Of a stretch of DNA of 64,000 nucleotides, positions 1 to 13,877 are shown one piece after another. The notes under the pieces are model-generated. The model made no database searches. It was not told where the DNA came from and worked only from the letters and a program-made list of their open reading frames with translations. The stretch's first letter is position 1. Every line of letters starts with the position of its first letter. The stretch comes from Brassica napus (Eukaryota > Streptophyta > Magnoliopsida > Brassicales > Brassicaceae), in the NCBI RefSeq assembly GCF_020379485.1, contig NC_063436.1:23124423-23188422 (forward strand), read 5' to 3'. The position numbers and the translations under genes were made by a program.

Positions 1-1
1 G

Positions 2-3000
2 CTGGGATTTGTGTCAAGGAAGATTATGGGTTTGGCTAAAGATAACTCTGAGTTGAAAAAAGTTGTTTGTAATTTGCCTAAGTTTTTGATTCACAAGGCG
101 CCTGAGAAGGCTGAGCCGCGTGGGTTTGCTGTGGAGGCGATACTTGAGATTGTGAAGGCAATGGAGGTTGAGGACCAATCGGAGTTTGTTGAATTTGTGA
201 TGAAGATGGGTCAAGGGAAATCTAATTTGAGGATATTGGCTGTTGATCTTATACCTTTGATGATGAGCTCATTAGGAAACCTATTTGGAAGTATTAGTTC
301 AGAGGATGGCGTGGAAGATTCGTGGGGATTGGGTTGTCTTAATGCCTTAGTGCAGCGGTGTTCAGATTCAAGCGCTTTAATTAGAGCTCGAGCTTTGTCC
401 AACTTGGCTCAAGTTGTGGGGTTTTTGTCTGGTGATGAAAGGAGTAGGTCGATCTTGAAACAAGCCCTTGGGTTTACTGGTGGTGAGACTTCAGAGGGAA
501 ACGGTAGAATAACTGACCTTTTGAAGAAGAGATGTGTGGATGAGAAGGCGGCTACAAGGAGAGCAGCTCTTCTTCTAGTTACAAAATTGACATCCCTTTT
601 GGGTGGTTGCTTTGATGTTAGTATCCTAAAGACAATGGGTACATCTTGTTCTGATCCGCTCATAAGTATTAGAAAGGCTGCAATTTCAGCTCTTTCCGAG
701 GTATGTTTTCTGTGACTCAGTGTCTTCCTTCTCCCTTACTGTGATACGAGTATGATTTGTCTTTTATTAGCTTAAAATTGAGGAAACCAAATTTGGAGGG
801 CCAAAATGTTCTATATGAATGAATGAATGATTGTGCGTCTTAGTCATTTGGATGAATGAGGGATTGAATAACAATTCCTTCTTTTGCTAGTACTAAAATC
901 TTGTCTTACTTATTTCTAAATATAGGTTAAATCAGTGACTTGTTCATATGCCTCCCGCTCCCTTTTCTTTATTTGATAATGTAAATCATTGTCTTTTTCT
1001 GTTCACTGTAGGCCTTCAGAATATGTACAGATGAAGTTGTAACCACTGAATGGTTACATTCTGTCCCTCGGATGGTCATGGACAATGAAACTAGCATCCA
1101 AGAAGAATGCGAGAATGTCTTTCATGAACTAGTCCTGGAGAGAATATCACGAGCGGGAAATTCCCTTTCTCAGGGCAGTGCTTCTCTCCCAGACAACTGG
1201 AGCTCTAGCTCAAAAGATCTAGACAGAGACATTGAAGCCTTGTTTCCAGAAGGAGTTTTGGTTCTCCTAAGGGAGCTCTGCAACAGCGAGGTTTCCCCTT
1301 GGGTAAAGAAAATATGTGTAAGTTTGGGCAAGAAGAAGCAACTGAAACCAAGAGTTGCCCTTGCGCTGCAGAGTATCATAAAGGAATCTGAATCACTCTG
1401 GTTAAACCGTTCAATGCCAATAAATAAATGGACAGCTCCTGCCGGGGCTTGGTTTCTTCTTTCAGAGGTGTCAGTTTTTCTTCCAATGTCTGTCGAATGG
1501 GAGTTTCTTCACCATCATTGGCAGTTGCTAGACAAAAATGACTTGCAAGGTTAGCCAGTTTTCATTATACGGCATCTAAACTAACTCGCTTATCTCTCTA
1601 CTTATTGCTCTTAGTAGCGTGGTTTCAATTGTAACTACTGCCCTAGGTAAACCAGTTCTTGAATGTGTGTTTTTGATGATGCGGCTTTTCAGAAGGAACA
1701 GATGGACAAGGTGATGAAGAGGGTGTAGAGTGTAATTCTTCTACATGGGCTGGGGATCGAGTTTTTCTTTTGCAAACTATCTCCAATGTTTCCCTTCAGC
1801 TGCCACCAGAGCCTGCTGCAGATCTGGCCGACAATTTGCTGAAGAAAATCGAAAAGTTTAACCTGCATTCTGCTGAGGTAATCATTGTATTAATAGCTTT
1901 TCGATCTCATATATAATATCAAATTTCGAAGGCCTAGCAAGATACTGGGTTTTGTATTGGACGTATTCCTTCACATAGATATATTTTTTCCTCTACATCT
2001 ATGTAATGGGACCTGGTTTTGGTGCAGCTGTTGAATGCTTGAATCGATCAGATTATATTATTCACTGGTTTGTGGATGGATTTTTTCTATCGCTAATCCA
2101 TGTATGGTTCATCTGTCTCATGATCTTAGTTAATGCTATTCAATGACAGGTCGATGCACATGTTAAAGCATTAAAAACTTTGTGCGTAAAGAAGGCGCGT
2201 ATCCCGGAGGAGTCGGATGTGCTTGTCAAGAAATGGGTAGAACAAGTTTTATCCAAGGCATCTAAGGTCACTGAGAAGTACATCGAGGGGATCTCCAGTA
2301 ATAATCTTTCTTTTGCCACACCAGCAATGCTTGGAAGTAGGAGAAGCAAGAAACTGGATTCTGTATCCAAGAAGTTATCAAAAGCAATCACAGCAGTATA
2401 TACCATTGGATCTTGTGTCATTATATATCCTTCAGCTGAGACGACCAAAATTGTTCCGTTGTTACATACTGTAATCACTTCAGGAAGTTCTGATTCAAAG
2501 CTGAAAAACAAATTGCCACAAGCCAATGCTTGCTTGAAGCAGAAAGCTCCTCCTCTCTATAGTCAGTCTTGGTTGACCATGGCGAAGATTTGTTTGGCTG
2601 ACGGGAAGCTTGCGAAAAGATATATCCCTCTCTTTGCACAGGTCTGTCGATTTGCCTTTGCTAATTTCTCTGCCCACTTGTCATTTCGATTGTGTTTTTG
2701 GGAAAATATTTTCAGTTTCATGAACCTGATTCAGTGAATGAACTCCTTGATGCCTTATTCTTGCAGGAGCTTGAAAAGAGTGATTGTGCAGCCTTGCGCA
2801 ACAATCTTGTAGTGGCGATGACAGACTTTTGTGTTCACTATACAGCCATGATTGAATGGTAAATTATTCACAGAGCGTTAATATTTCTTAGTTTTTTTCT
2901 CAAATGTTAAAAGTACGTAACTGTTACATGACAAAGACTGATGGTTTGTGTCCCCATACAGTTACATTCCAAAGATTACTAAACGTCTTCGGGATCCTTG

Positions 3001-4554
3001 TGAAGTCGTTAGAAGGCAGACATTCATACTTCTCTCAAGGTTATTACAGGTATTGCTATTCTCCACAGATTCCTTACCTTCCGTTTTTGAAAAATCCATG
3101 CTATAAAGCAGGTTTTGTTATTTTAATTTCAGAGAGATTATGTTAAGTGGAGAGGCGTTCTTTTCCTTCGCTTCCTTCTATCTCTTGTTGATGAATCTGA
3201 AAAGATACGTCGACTTGCAGACTTTTTATTTGGAAACATCCTTAAAGGTATGAAACTCTGGGAACAACCATGAAAGGCATTCCTTTATTCCCTGTTATTG
3301 TATAATCGGTCGTATTTTGATTAATATTATGCCCATTTTGCTTATAGTTAAGGCACCACTTTTAGCTTACAACAGTTTTGTGGAAGCTATTTATGTGTTA
3401 AACGATTGCCACGCCCACAATGGCCACAATAATTCAGATGCTAAGCAATCAAGAACAAAGGATCAAGCTTTTTCTATCAGGTACTCGTGATATACACATA
3501 CATAGCCTAGTTAATGTTCTAAAGGTTTATGCTTATGTGTAACTTGTCATTTTTGTGTGGATAATTTAGTGTGTTTTTCTTTTGTTGCAATTGTTTGCAG
3601 AGGAAATGATGAAAGAGCTAGGTCTAAAAGAATGCAGATCTACGTCACTCTGCTTAAACAAATGGCTCCAGAACATCTTCTGGCCACATTTGCAAAGTTA
3701 TGTGCAGAGGTCCTCGCAGCTGCTTCTGATGGAATGCTAAACATAGAAGATGTAACTGGTCAGTCAGTTCTACAGGTAACTTCCAATCTAGCTGGAAGTT
3801 GTTGAGCCCTTTTTTCCCTGTTGCCATCGATGAGTTCTCTTACCGTTTTGTTCTCGCGGTGTAGGATGCGTTTCAAATCTTGGCGTGCAAAGAGATCCGT
3901 TTATCAGTTTCAAGAGGATCTTCGTCTGAGACAGTAGAGATGGAAGAAGAAGGTGGAGACTCCAACGGGGCGGCTGCCAAAGGAAGAGCCATAACGCAAG
4001 CTGTTAGAAAAGGGTTGATTCAGAACACGATTCCAATCTTCATTGAGCTCAAGAGACTATTGGAGAGCAAGAACAGTCCTCTCACAGGCTCGCTCATGGA
4101 CTGCCTCCGTGTGCTCCTGAAAGACTACAAGAACGAGATAGAAGAAATGCTCGTCGCTGATAAACAGCTTCAGAAAGAGCTCGTCTACGATATGCAGAAG
4201 CACGAGGCTGCAAAGGCAAGGTCCATGGCTAACCAAGGGGTTGGTTGCGGGACAAGTCATAGAAGCCGCGAACCAGAGCAACCAACAACAGAAGCAGAAA
4301 GGGAGGAGAATGTTAGGGATTCGGGACTGGAATCGAGAGTGGTATCTGCGGCTGCTGATGCAATGGCGGCTAAAGCGGCAAGGTCGGTACTGAGAGAAGT
4401 GAACGGTGGAGCTGCAACGCCGCCTCTGAGCGCAATGAGCGTTCCGAAGCTAAGGTCGAGCCTTGGAGGAGGTAAACAGAGTGGTCGACCATCGGCTGAT
4501 GTGCTGGAGTCTCTCAGAAGAAGACCAACTTTCATGTCTGATGACGATAACTAA
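2..4554 (+). CDS. CAP-D3: Condensin-2 complex subunit D3, 3' part (5' end outside window)
   Basis: This is the HEAT-repeat subunit of condensin II, which acts in the nucleus in chromosome compaction and interphase chromatin organisation. Reading is open from the window edge. Exons by splice sites and phase: 2-700, 1012-1549, 1693-1877, 2150-2641, 2767-2858, 2962-3049, 3133-3247, 3348-3480, 3601-3775, 3865-4554, giving the C-terminal 1,068 residues. Helical HEAT-like stretches run through most of it. A condensin-type segment is clear around exons 5-8 (IPKITKRLRDPCEVVRRQTF, then FLRFLLSLVDESEKIRRLAD). The C-terminal 150 residues are low-complexity and basic (LRSSLGGGKQSGRPSADVLE), as in the plant protein. 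Adjacency to PRL1 matches Arabidopsis At4g15890-At4g15900. The N-terminus lies upstream, so completeness cannot be judged. No frameshift or stop was met in the exons. Confidence 0.9.
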
Positions 4555-4946
4555 AATAGAGAGCGAGACGAGACTCAGGAAATAGCTTTTGTTGTAACTA
4601 AATTACTAATGTCTATTGTGTATGCTCGAAAACGAATGTAAGCAAGTTTCTCATGTTGTCCCTATCTAGTTAAGCTTTGCTTAGGAGAATCCTAATTCTA
4701 AAGATTGATCCTTGGCCAAAATAAAAGATTTTGAGCCAAAAACAAAGTTTTATTTATAAATTTGCTCCAAATTTACAATAAATATGTTAATTTTCTTTAT
4801 TGTAGTTTCCGGCGCAACAAATCGGGAAATAGGAGGGTAGATGTGTAAATAAAACAAAAGAGCTCAACATATATCATCGAGATTCTATTAAAGACAAAAC
4901 CATTAACAAACTTTCAGTCTCTCTCGCTCTCGCTCTCTCTCTCAGT

Positions 4947-4955
4947 AAACCCTAA
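4947..4955 (+). promoter_or_regulatory. Telo-box in the PRL1 5' leader
   Basis: The motif aaaccctaa sits 12 bases upstream of the PRL1 start codon, directly after a CT-rich tract (about 4914-4944). Telo-boxes next to pyrimidine-rich leaders are typical of plant genes for translation, splicing and cell growth. The motif is seen. Its activity here is inferred. Confidence 0.5.
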
Positions 4956-4966
4956 CCGCAAGAACG

Positions 4967-7900
4967 ATGCCGGCTGCGACGACGGAGGCGGAATCAATAG
5001 AACCACAGTCGCTGAAAAAGCTGAGCATCAAATCCCTAAAACGAGCTCTTGATCTCTTCTCCCCCGTCCACGGCCAATTCCCTCCTCCTGATGCCGAAGC
5101 GTTAGTCTCCGATCCCCAATTTCTCTTCTCCAATCCTCGATTTTTTTTCCTTAAAAAATTATTTATAAATTCTTCTTTTTCTTTGTTGCAGCAAGAAGAT
5201 TCGTCTCAGCCATAAGGTAAATAGAAACCCCGTATTCGCTTTTCCTTAAAGCTTCGAACTTTAGGTTTCTAGGTTTATGCAAAGTAATTAACTTATTTGA
5301 TTTGCATAAAGTCTCTGTCTTTCACTGATTAAACTAAGAGTTTATGCTAAATTGAACATGTTTACTAGCTTTAAACTTCAGGTTTAAGTTTTATAGTTAA
5401 GACTTTGATATGCTTAAAGTCTCTGTCTTTCACTGATCAAACTTAGTTTGAGCTGTGAGTTGTGTATATAAATATTGATTCTCAGATGTTTTCTTGCGCA
5501 GATGAAAGTTGCTTTTGGAGGTGTGGAGCCTGTGAGTCAGCCTCCACGTCAGCCTGACCGTGGCAATGAGCAGACCGGAACCTCAAGTGCTCTTGCTCTC
5601 ACAGGTATTGTGTTCATATCACCTGTATTGCTTATGTTATTTAAAGATGAACAAAAATAGTTTATTCTCTCTTATTTGAATTTTGTAATTAAACATTGAG
5701 TTCTGCAGGTCCTGAAGGTTCCAAGAGTACCCAAAAGGGCGTGACAGAGAATGCTCTGGTTGTTGGTCCAACTTTCCAGCCAAAGGGCTTGTAAGTATTA
5801 ACCTTTTGCTGTTTCTTTCGTTGATAGTTGATGTTTCTACTTTAAGGCAAGGATGCTAATTAAATTCTATTTGGGTTCTTGGAATTGAAGGAACAGTATT
5901 GGTACCTCAGGCAAAAGCACCACCATTATTCCTGCAAATGTATCCTCTTACGAAAGGTATTTTTTCGTCTCCTTCTTATCCTTTAATTCTTCTTCATCTT
6001 GATTGCAATACATTGAATGTCGAGTACTGGTGCCTATACGATAGTTTCTCATTCTGAATATTTTGTTATTTTTGTGTCTCCCTGCGTGTTACAGGAACTT
6101 TTCAACTTCTGCATTAATGGAGAGAATACCGAGTAGATGGCCTCGCCCAGAGTGGCATGCACCATGGAAGAATTACAGGGTAAGATCTTTGGGACAGCAC
6201 CCTTACTGCATCACGCTGATTCTGGCCTTTTGTTGGCTTGAGGAGTTTCTTCACTTGCGTTTGATTATTCTTTCTACAGGTCATTCAAGGGCACTTGGGT
6301 TGGGTCAGATCTGTCGCCTTTGACCCCAGTAATGAATGGTTTTGTACTGGTTCAGCTGATCGTACCATCAAGGTAATAGAGATGACTGCTTCTTTAGTAT
6401 GAATTGTGTTTGTCCGAATGTACCATCAAAAACAGCCACCAAGTTTAGCGCTTGTTAAAGCATTTCCTGAGTGTAATACGCTTGCTGAATTGCTTGATTT
6501 AATTTAATTTTGTTTACTAGATATGGGATGTAGCAACTGGAGTTCTGAAGCTAACACTTACTGGTCATATCGAGCAAGTGCGAGGTTAGCCTCTTAAATC
6601 TCTTCCAGTTGATTTGTTAGATGTGTCTGTGATCACGGTTCTGATCTTCTTTTTTCTTTTTCTTTTTGAAATGTGTTGCAGGCCTTGCTGTAAGCAATCG
6701 ACATACATACATGTTCTCAGCTGGGGATGACAAGCAAGTCAAATGCTGGGACCTTGAGCAGAATAAGGTATATTACAACTCTAATACTCTTCCTCATCTG
6801 AATTTCTCACTATCTAATGCTCTTGGAATGCGGCTTTGATAGGTTATCCGGTCTTATCATGGTCACTTGAGTGGAGTCTATTGCTTAGCTCTTCACCCAA
6901 CGTTAGACGTTTTACTAACCGGAGGGCGAGACTCTGTCTGCAGGGTAAGAAAATCACTATTAATATTTATATCCTTTGTTCATTAGCTGAAGTCGTAGGT
7001 AAAAAGTCCATGTTTGCTTTATATGCAGGTGTGGGATATTCGTACCAAGATGCAAATTTTTGCACTCACAGGACATGACAACACCGTTTGTTCTGTTTTC
7101 ACTCGTCCAACAGTACGTCTCTTGTCATGTGTAGTTGTTGTTTGAGTTTGCAACTTTTTTTTCAGAATCTCTCTTATAAGCAACTGGTACTCACTTTGAT
7201 CTGTGATGTTGCAGGACCCACAAGTTGTAACTGGATCTCACGACACTACTATTAAATTCTGGGACCTTCGATATGGTAATATTTTATCATTCTAACCATT
7301 GTTTGGACTTAAAATCCATTTTATTTGGGGTTCCCTGCTTATTGGATAATTACTTGCAGGCAAAACAATGACGACTCTAACACATCATAAGAAATCTGTC
7401 CGAGCAATGACCCTTCATCCTAAAGAGTATGTGTAGTTCACTTTATCTTTCCAACAGAAAAATCATCAAGACGACAAACCTGAGCATTTTCCTAATAATA
7501 TCTCTTATGTTTTTTTTTTTAGGAATGCATTTGCTTCTGCATCAGCTGACAACACCAAAAAGTTTAGCCTTCCAAAGGGAGAGTTTTGTCACAACATGCT
7601 GTAAGTCAGTCTTTGCTAGATATCATTCACAACCCCTTCTTTTGCATCTCTAGTGCCTTTGAAGCAAAGAGTTTCATTAGAGATTAAACATGCATTGGTT
7701 TTTTATGTGTTGTCTTTCTTTTTGGAACAGTTCGCAGCAGAAAACCATAATTAACGCAATGGCTGTGAACGAGGATGGTGTAATGGTCACTGGAGGTAAT
7801 AAGTTCATTTCGCAATTATTTTTTGTGATTGTTTTTCTACAGCACCTTACCGTCATTATCATTTTTTAACTAAATTTGGTCCTATATCTGTTTACGAATT

Positions 7901-8279
7901 AAGGTGATAATGGAAGTATATGGTTCTGGGACTGGAAGAGTGGTCATAGTTTCCAACAGTCAGAAACTATTGTACAGCCTGGTACGTACCTTGTTTCACT
8001 GTTCCTTTGGAAGTGTATGATTAAGCTTCAAAGAATGATATTTAGGTCTCGAAAGCAATAAGCTATGGATGGGGTCTTAACCAATGTTATGTTGGGAATA
8101 TGGCAGGTTCACTGGAGAGTGAAGCGGGTATATACGCAGCGTGTTATGATCAGACAGGTTCAAGATTGGTAACATGTGAGGCTGATAAGACGATAAAGAT
8201 GTGGAAAGAAGATGAGAATGCAACACCAGAGACTCACCCTGTCAATTTCAAACCACCCAAGGAGATTAGGCGCTTCTGA
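4967..8279 (+). CDS. PRL1: PRL1, WD40 protein of the NTC/MAC spliceosomal complex
   Basis: PRL1 (Pleiotropic Regulatory Locus 1) is a nuclear WD40 protein. It belongs to the plant MOS4-associated/Prp19-type complex, and it is reported as a DDB1-CUL4 substrate receptor and SnRK1 regulator. Seventeen exons: 4967-5100, 5192-5216, 5502-5604, 5709-5790, 5891-5956, 6095-6179, 6280-6372, 6521-6584, 6682-6767, 6843-6944, 7029-7112, 7215-7275, 7360-7426, 7523-7600, 7731-7795, 7904-7981, 8107-8279. The N-terminal third starts [14 protein letters not shown] and holds the family motif [16 protein letters not shown]. Seven WD repeats follow, with GH and WD signatures such as [13 protein letters not shown] and [13 protein letters not shown]. 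It ends in [10 protein letters not shown], as in Arabidopsis. It is complete and shows no lesion. Confidence 0.97.
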
Positions 8280-9168
8280 TAAGCTCCCCTCTTTACTATT
8301 GTTGGAGTCTCACTAGTCTTCATGATTCTGTTTTCTTGTGGAAGGATGTCTTGTTTCTTTTGGTAACAACAAAGGGCCATGTACTTGAATTTTCAAGGCA
8401 TTTGTTGTTATGTATCCTGTTAACAAATAATAGTTCATGTACCATTTTATGCTTAAGAATACGGCACACTTCTGTCTTCATCTTCTTTGGTTGCTTAACA
8501 AAAGGGCTATTTTTTTTTTCACTTTAGCGGGATGTCCTTACGTCCTTTTGACATAAAGTTACCAAAACTTGACATGTAACAAAATTCTCCCGTTACGAAT
8601 AAGAATAACAAGTAAGACCATAAAGCCTATGTTTCAGAATCCAGCAAGAACAAGCCACAGAGAGCTCAACCATAGGAACCATCGGGTACAACAATGTCAA
8701 CGGACAGCGACCACGAATACACCAAAAAAGGCTATTTAGATTAGGTGAACTATTTACATGTAAATGAACCTACAATTTTGTCTTGAAAAGATTTTGTTTC
8801 CTACTAGAATGCAAATATAAAAAAAAATGCCATTGGAACTTTTGAAGCAATGCCATTATACTATGATGGGCTTAACATAAGCTTCATCTAAACGTTTCTA
8901 AGCTGGGTGAACTGTACACTACTTGTTCTGGCTGACAATCCTCCGATTGATACTATTATATGTAACGTGTATCATTACAAGCACTACAAGACAAAAAGGA
9001 CACACCAGTTTGATCTAATTTGCTTCTAAAAACAAGGGACACAAAAAATCGCACACCACAATAATGGCAAGGAAATAATAAAGATTTATATTTATTAAAA
9101 AAAAAACAAATCAAAACAAACACTCGCCAAGAAACTAAAAAAAAATCTTATAATTTTATAAAATAGGT
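8280..9168. other. Intergenic, PRL1 to SWEET17 (convergent 3' ends)
   Basis: This stretch holds the two 3' untranslated regions. I see no open frame resembling a known protein. Arabidopsis has the drought-induced gene DI21 (At4g15910) in this interval, and I find no trace of it here. The synteny is from memory. Confidence 0.5.
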
Positions 9169-12079
9169 TTAAGAAAGGAGAGGGGCACGTGATGTGAGGC
9201 CTTCCTCTTCATCTGCAGCAATCTCACTCGAACCGTTGCTTAAACCGGCCGGTTTGGCGTTTCTGTAAATTCCATAAAGTATGAGTTGTATTGTCCCAAA
9301 CACAAACCCCACTCCATTTGGCACCTACTCATTTTAACCACAAAATTGATTAATTAATTAGTATCATTCTCAACAGCATAATTAAAATAAAATAAAAAAT
9401 CAATGCCTATCCCGAATAAATCTTTTTGCAGAGGACCCCACAAAATAGTACTTGGTTCATTATTTGGCCACACACATTTATTGGTGAAAATTTCGCCAAC
9501 AAAAAAAATCATTTGTATGATGTTGGAGTCTTGGAGTCTACAATTTGTAAAAATCATTATGCAGATTTTCTTCCAGAAGACTTTTTAGTCTGTTATAAAA
9601 TTGCATGACAATGACATGAACGGAGATTTAAAATGTGACATGAAAGGAGTTTAAGTAGGGGTGTCCAAGAAAACGACAAAAATATTTTGGGGTTATTATT
9701 GGAATAGCGAAGAGACAAGGGGTCGTTGAAATAGCTTAATCATCTTCTTACAGATCCGTAAATAGCATAGTACTCTAGTAGAATTACTTACAAGTAGGAA
9801 AACGTCGTGTTGGAGTGAAGCATACACTGCCCAGATCGCGCCGTTTAAGAAGAGGAAAAACGACAACCAAAACGGCATGTATTTCACGCTCTTTGTCGTC
9901 ACTACTGTTTTCTGCAAATTATTGGTTTACAAAACACTATAAGCCTCTCTTATACTATATCAGATACATATATTTATTTATGTATTTTATAGAAAATGAT
10001 ATATTATAGGCCCTGATTATAGGTATGTCTTTGTCTGAGATTTGCAATAAATAATGGACCCATCAAGTTATTGTTTGCATTACTAGCTGGAAAATTTATT
10101 AATAGATCTGTGTGTGGAGGTACATATTATGACAACTGTGACGTTTATATTTAAATTGAAACGTGAAAAATCTAAAGATGTACAAGTTCTAAATAATTGT
10201 TATCTGACTGCGATTTTTCAAAGACGTGTGCTTAAAAATACCACAAGGTTGTTTGGTTATTGCTGCATGAACGAACGAAAATAACATTTCAGTACCCAAA
10301 TACCCAATAAGCATATTACTAAAAGAGGTACTAAAATGGCGCTACCACCTAAAGTAAACACTAACCTTATTTCTTGAATTCTGAAACATAATGATTCCCA
10401 TCATCACCAATATTCGAATACTACTAACTAGAAGACATATATAGTCAATGAAAAAAAGACTACAAAATCAGAAGAAATCATTATGTTGTTATAAAAAAGA
10501 TTAGTCTTTAGATCAAGGTGGGTCATTTTTAACTGTGATTAGTAGACGGCTAAGCTTTTTAGAATATAGTCCATTAAATATACTTTTTAAGACCATTCTA
10601 ATGTATATTCTTTTTTTATAACGAAAATTATACATAAAAGCTTTAAAATACAAATAATTTTGTTCCAATGTATGTTTTTTTTTAAAATAGATAAGTGTTA
10701 TTCTTCTTCTAAATGTAAGTGCTATCTTTTCATATAGAGATGAAATAACAAAATTTATTTTAGAGTAAAAATATAATAGATAAATATGTACTTTGTAATA
10801 ATATTTAAATTCGTATTTTCAAAAAAAAAAAATCAAATATAAATGTGAACTAGACATACTCTAACATATTACACAGTTTTAGAAATAACAAGTGGATATG
10901 AACAATGTCAAGAAACCAGCATGATTGAATGATGTATATCTGATATTGACAGCTCAAATTTCGAGAATTAGTTTAAATAACGGCCACATTCTTTTTTTTT
11001 TTTTTGGTCGAAAATAAAGGCCACATTCTTTATTTCAAAACGTGGGTAATATAAAACAGCTATGCTCAATATAGTAATAGTGTTTTGGATAGATATGTGA
11101 ATGAACTTACCATAGCAGAAAGAGGAGAACCATACATTACAATGTTGAGGCCAGCACAGATGAACCCCATAGACTGAGAACGCATTTTCTCATCTTTAAA
11201 CGCGCTTCTCGTGGCCGCAATTGCTGCTATTGGGAAAAAGACGTTCAACAACGCAACCACTACGATTGTATTTAACTGTAAACAAAAAAAAAAACTTAAT
11301 TATATCAACCAAACGATGCATTAGGAAATCAACTTTACAAGTCATTATAGTATTATCTTATAACAAGTGGATCACATATTTTAATCAACTTGACTTTTAA
11401 AGAAAACATGATAGTCAGATCTAAATCTGAATAATTGGATCAAACAAAACTTGCAGATTTCAACCAGCTATCATATAAGAAACTCAGAAGATCAAGAGCC
11501 ACATATATAGATAGAAAGACTATATATCATATTATATATTCAAATAAAAGAAAATGAAAAGCACCTTGAGATGTCGAGGGGCATAAATGAGAAAAAGGGA
11601 GACATAGATGATTTCAACAAAAGAACCAAAGCCATTAACGGTGGAGACAAGATATTCTCCGGGAGTGACGATGCCGTAGTATGTCCATAGAGACGATCCT
11701 AACAACGTGCAAATGTACGGTAAGCTTTTGTACTCCTCCGTCGATTTTCGCTTCACTATTTTCCAAAACGTCTCCCTGAATTGTTGTACTGATCCATCAA
11801 TAATAGAAAAAGAAAACTATATACTATATCTCACTTTTGTTACTTCTTCCGAGATGAGAGAAAGAGAGCTCACACTGGTGAGAGGAAGACGAGTACGGAG
11901 ATTACATTTCCTGCGTCAAACAAAAGTTACAAGATATGTATGGTTAAGTGCTTATGGTATATAGTTTACCGGTACATGTATGCGTGCACACTCGTGCACA
12001 TACATGTAGAGATATAAGCACACGAATGAAGAAGGGGTGTTTTACCTATGACTCCGATATAGAAACTTGGCTCCGCCAT
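9169..12079 (-). CDS. SWEET17: SWEET17-type vacuolar sugar transporter
   Basis: This is a seven-helix SWEET (MtN3/saliva) facilitator of the clade IV SWEET16/17 type. AtSWEET17 is a tonoplast fructose carrier. Six exons on the minus strand: 12079-12046, 11910-11874, 11775-11565, 11275-11111, 9911-9792 and 9324-9169, giving 240 residues. The two MtN3 repeats are clear. The first has FLSPVETFWKIVKRKSTEEY and the GTP-type turn GIVTPGEYL; the second has MYGSPLSAMKTVVTTKSVKY and the cap NGVGFVFGTIQLILYGIY. The C-terminal tail (DEEEGLTSRAPLLS) faces the cytosol in the family. The two long introns, 9912-11110 and 9325-9791, are AT-rich and hold low-complexity insertions. All phases join cleanly. SWEET16 is the nearest alternative; position next to PRL1 favours SWEET17. 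Confidence 0.92.
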
Positions 12080-12840
12080 TTCTGGAAGAAAGAGGCTGTG
12101 AAGGAAAAAAAATGAGAATGAGAAAGAGAGATGGGGATGATGAGGCAACTTAATTAGGGGTTACGCGACCTTTATATTATTATTTTTTTCTTTTGGGCGG
12201 CTTTTATATAGTTTTAAAATTAATTTTTACTTGTTCACACTATAATGTAGTGTACTCCATTGTTTAACAAAAAATACAAATACTCTTATGTGTACATTGA
12301 CGTATATAGATATTATTAAACTGATGGAAGAATACAAAACAAATGACGCGTTCTCAAGGTTTATACACAATGTTTAGCGGATTATCTTTAGGATTAATGT
12401 ATATGAAAAAACTAATGAGTTTTACGCTTTTTAAATTAGATGCGAACATCATACTTACTAGCAAGTAGCAACCATTGTATTTAACTTTAGGATTAGTCTA
12501 TAACAAGTTAAAAAAAGCAATTTTATAACTCTTGTTGAGATTCTTGACTAGGTCAAATTAGTCGCTAGTAACTTCAACCACAACCATCTCTACGATTTTG
12601 AGGTCATTTTCAAGACTAAAAACAACATTAATAATTTTATCTTCTTTTTCTAATTTTCTTTTTAATCCACGCCTATTCAAATTCGATTAAACTACGATAC
12701 GTATCGTATGTGTACACAGAAATTGGGATCAACGAGAGATTAGTGAAAATAGAATTAACATGTGTGACATCACGGTCAAGGACCTTTAGGTTGGTGAATG
12801 GGACATTTTGGTCAACAACGCCACTTGCATTAATCGAAGA
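12080..12840. other. SWEET17 upstream region
   Basis: AT-rich sequence with the probable SWEET17 promoter in its first few hundred bases. No open frame of note and no repeat boundary was recognised before the Helitron end at 12841. Confidence 0.4.
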
Positions 12841-13423
12841 CTAGACATCGTTTTTAAAGCGCGGATTTATTTTTTATTTTTTTCAATTGATAAATATTTA
12901 GTAAATATCATATTTTTATATATTTATTTTTTATTTTATAAAAAACTTAAACTTTTATCTTTATTTATTGTATTTTATTTTAAATGATTATTTATGTTTA
13001 AAAAATTACTTTATTTCTTTAATGAATTAAGTTGGTATAACTTTAATAAATTAATTTTATTATGTGGTTAATATTTTAATAAAAAAAATTATATACTTTT
13101 AATAAAGATTTATACTTTTCAATGAAAAATTCAATTTTTTATGAATGCTTAAATTATATTAAGAAAAGAAAAAAAATAATAATTAAGAATAGTTAAAAAA
13201 AAATATTTGAACTTGGACTCAATGGCCCAAAAGAAAAAAAAATGTGAGAATTGGATTTGATTTCTTAATCGGCTCTGATGTGGGCTGGATTCAAAAAAAA
13301 ATAGCCCAATGTAAATGTGTTATTAATATTACTTGATTGCCCTTAATGAAACATGCAATGTTAGTAAAGAAAAGGACATGCTAAGGTAATTTTTAAAATA
13401 GGATCCTGCTTTAATAGTATAGA
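12841..13423 (-). mobile_element. Non-autonomous Helitron, left copy
   Basis: On the minus strand the element begins TCTATACTATTAAAGC at 13423 and ends in CTAG at 12841, followed by host T. This fits the Helitron pattern of 5'-TC, 3'-CTRR and insertion between A and T. The 3' end holds an AAATCCGCGCTTT stretch like the subterminal hairpin of crucifer Helitrons. It has no Rep/helicase coding. It is closely related to the copy at 13878-14479 but inverted. Confidence 0.7.
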
Positions 13424-13877
13424 TACAATTCACGAACATCTCAGAGCATTTCCAACACCAATTTATTTTTCCAACACCAAATTATTTTTCTCTCAAAAAT
13501 AAAATTTAAAATAAAATATAATCATATTCTATTTTTTTCATTTCATAATAAAGTAACAAAATATGTTTACTATATAAATGGAATAAATGCATTTATTATT
13601 ATTCATAATTCTAATTTTTCGTTCTAAAATAAAATAGGATTTGAATAAAACTCAACTTCATTATATAATTATTCTATTTAAAAAAACTAAAGTAAGTATA
13701 TTAAAAATATTCTCATTATAATAGATGTGAAATAAAATTTGCTCAAAATGATAAGGTTACTAATCATAAATCATATAAAACTAAAACTTATTATATTCCA
13801 TCAAAATAATTTTTATAATATGCGAGTAAAAGATTACTGGTTTATAATGGTTTTAGAAATTTCCTGTTAGAAATGCA
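13424..13877. repeat. AT-rich spacer between the two Helitrons, MITE-like
   Basis: The left part contains agagcatttccaacacc and the right end tcctgttagaaatgc, which are imperfect inverted repeats of each other. agagcatttccaac is a common start of plant MITEs, so a decayed MITE between the Helitrons is likely. No clear target duplication was confirmed. Confidence 0.35.
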
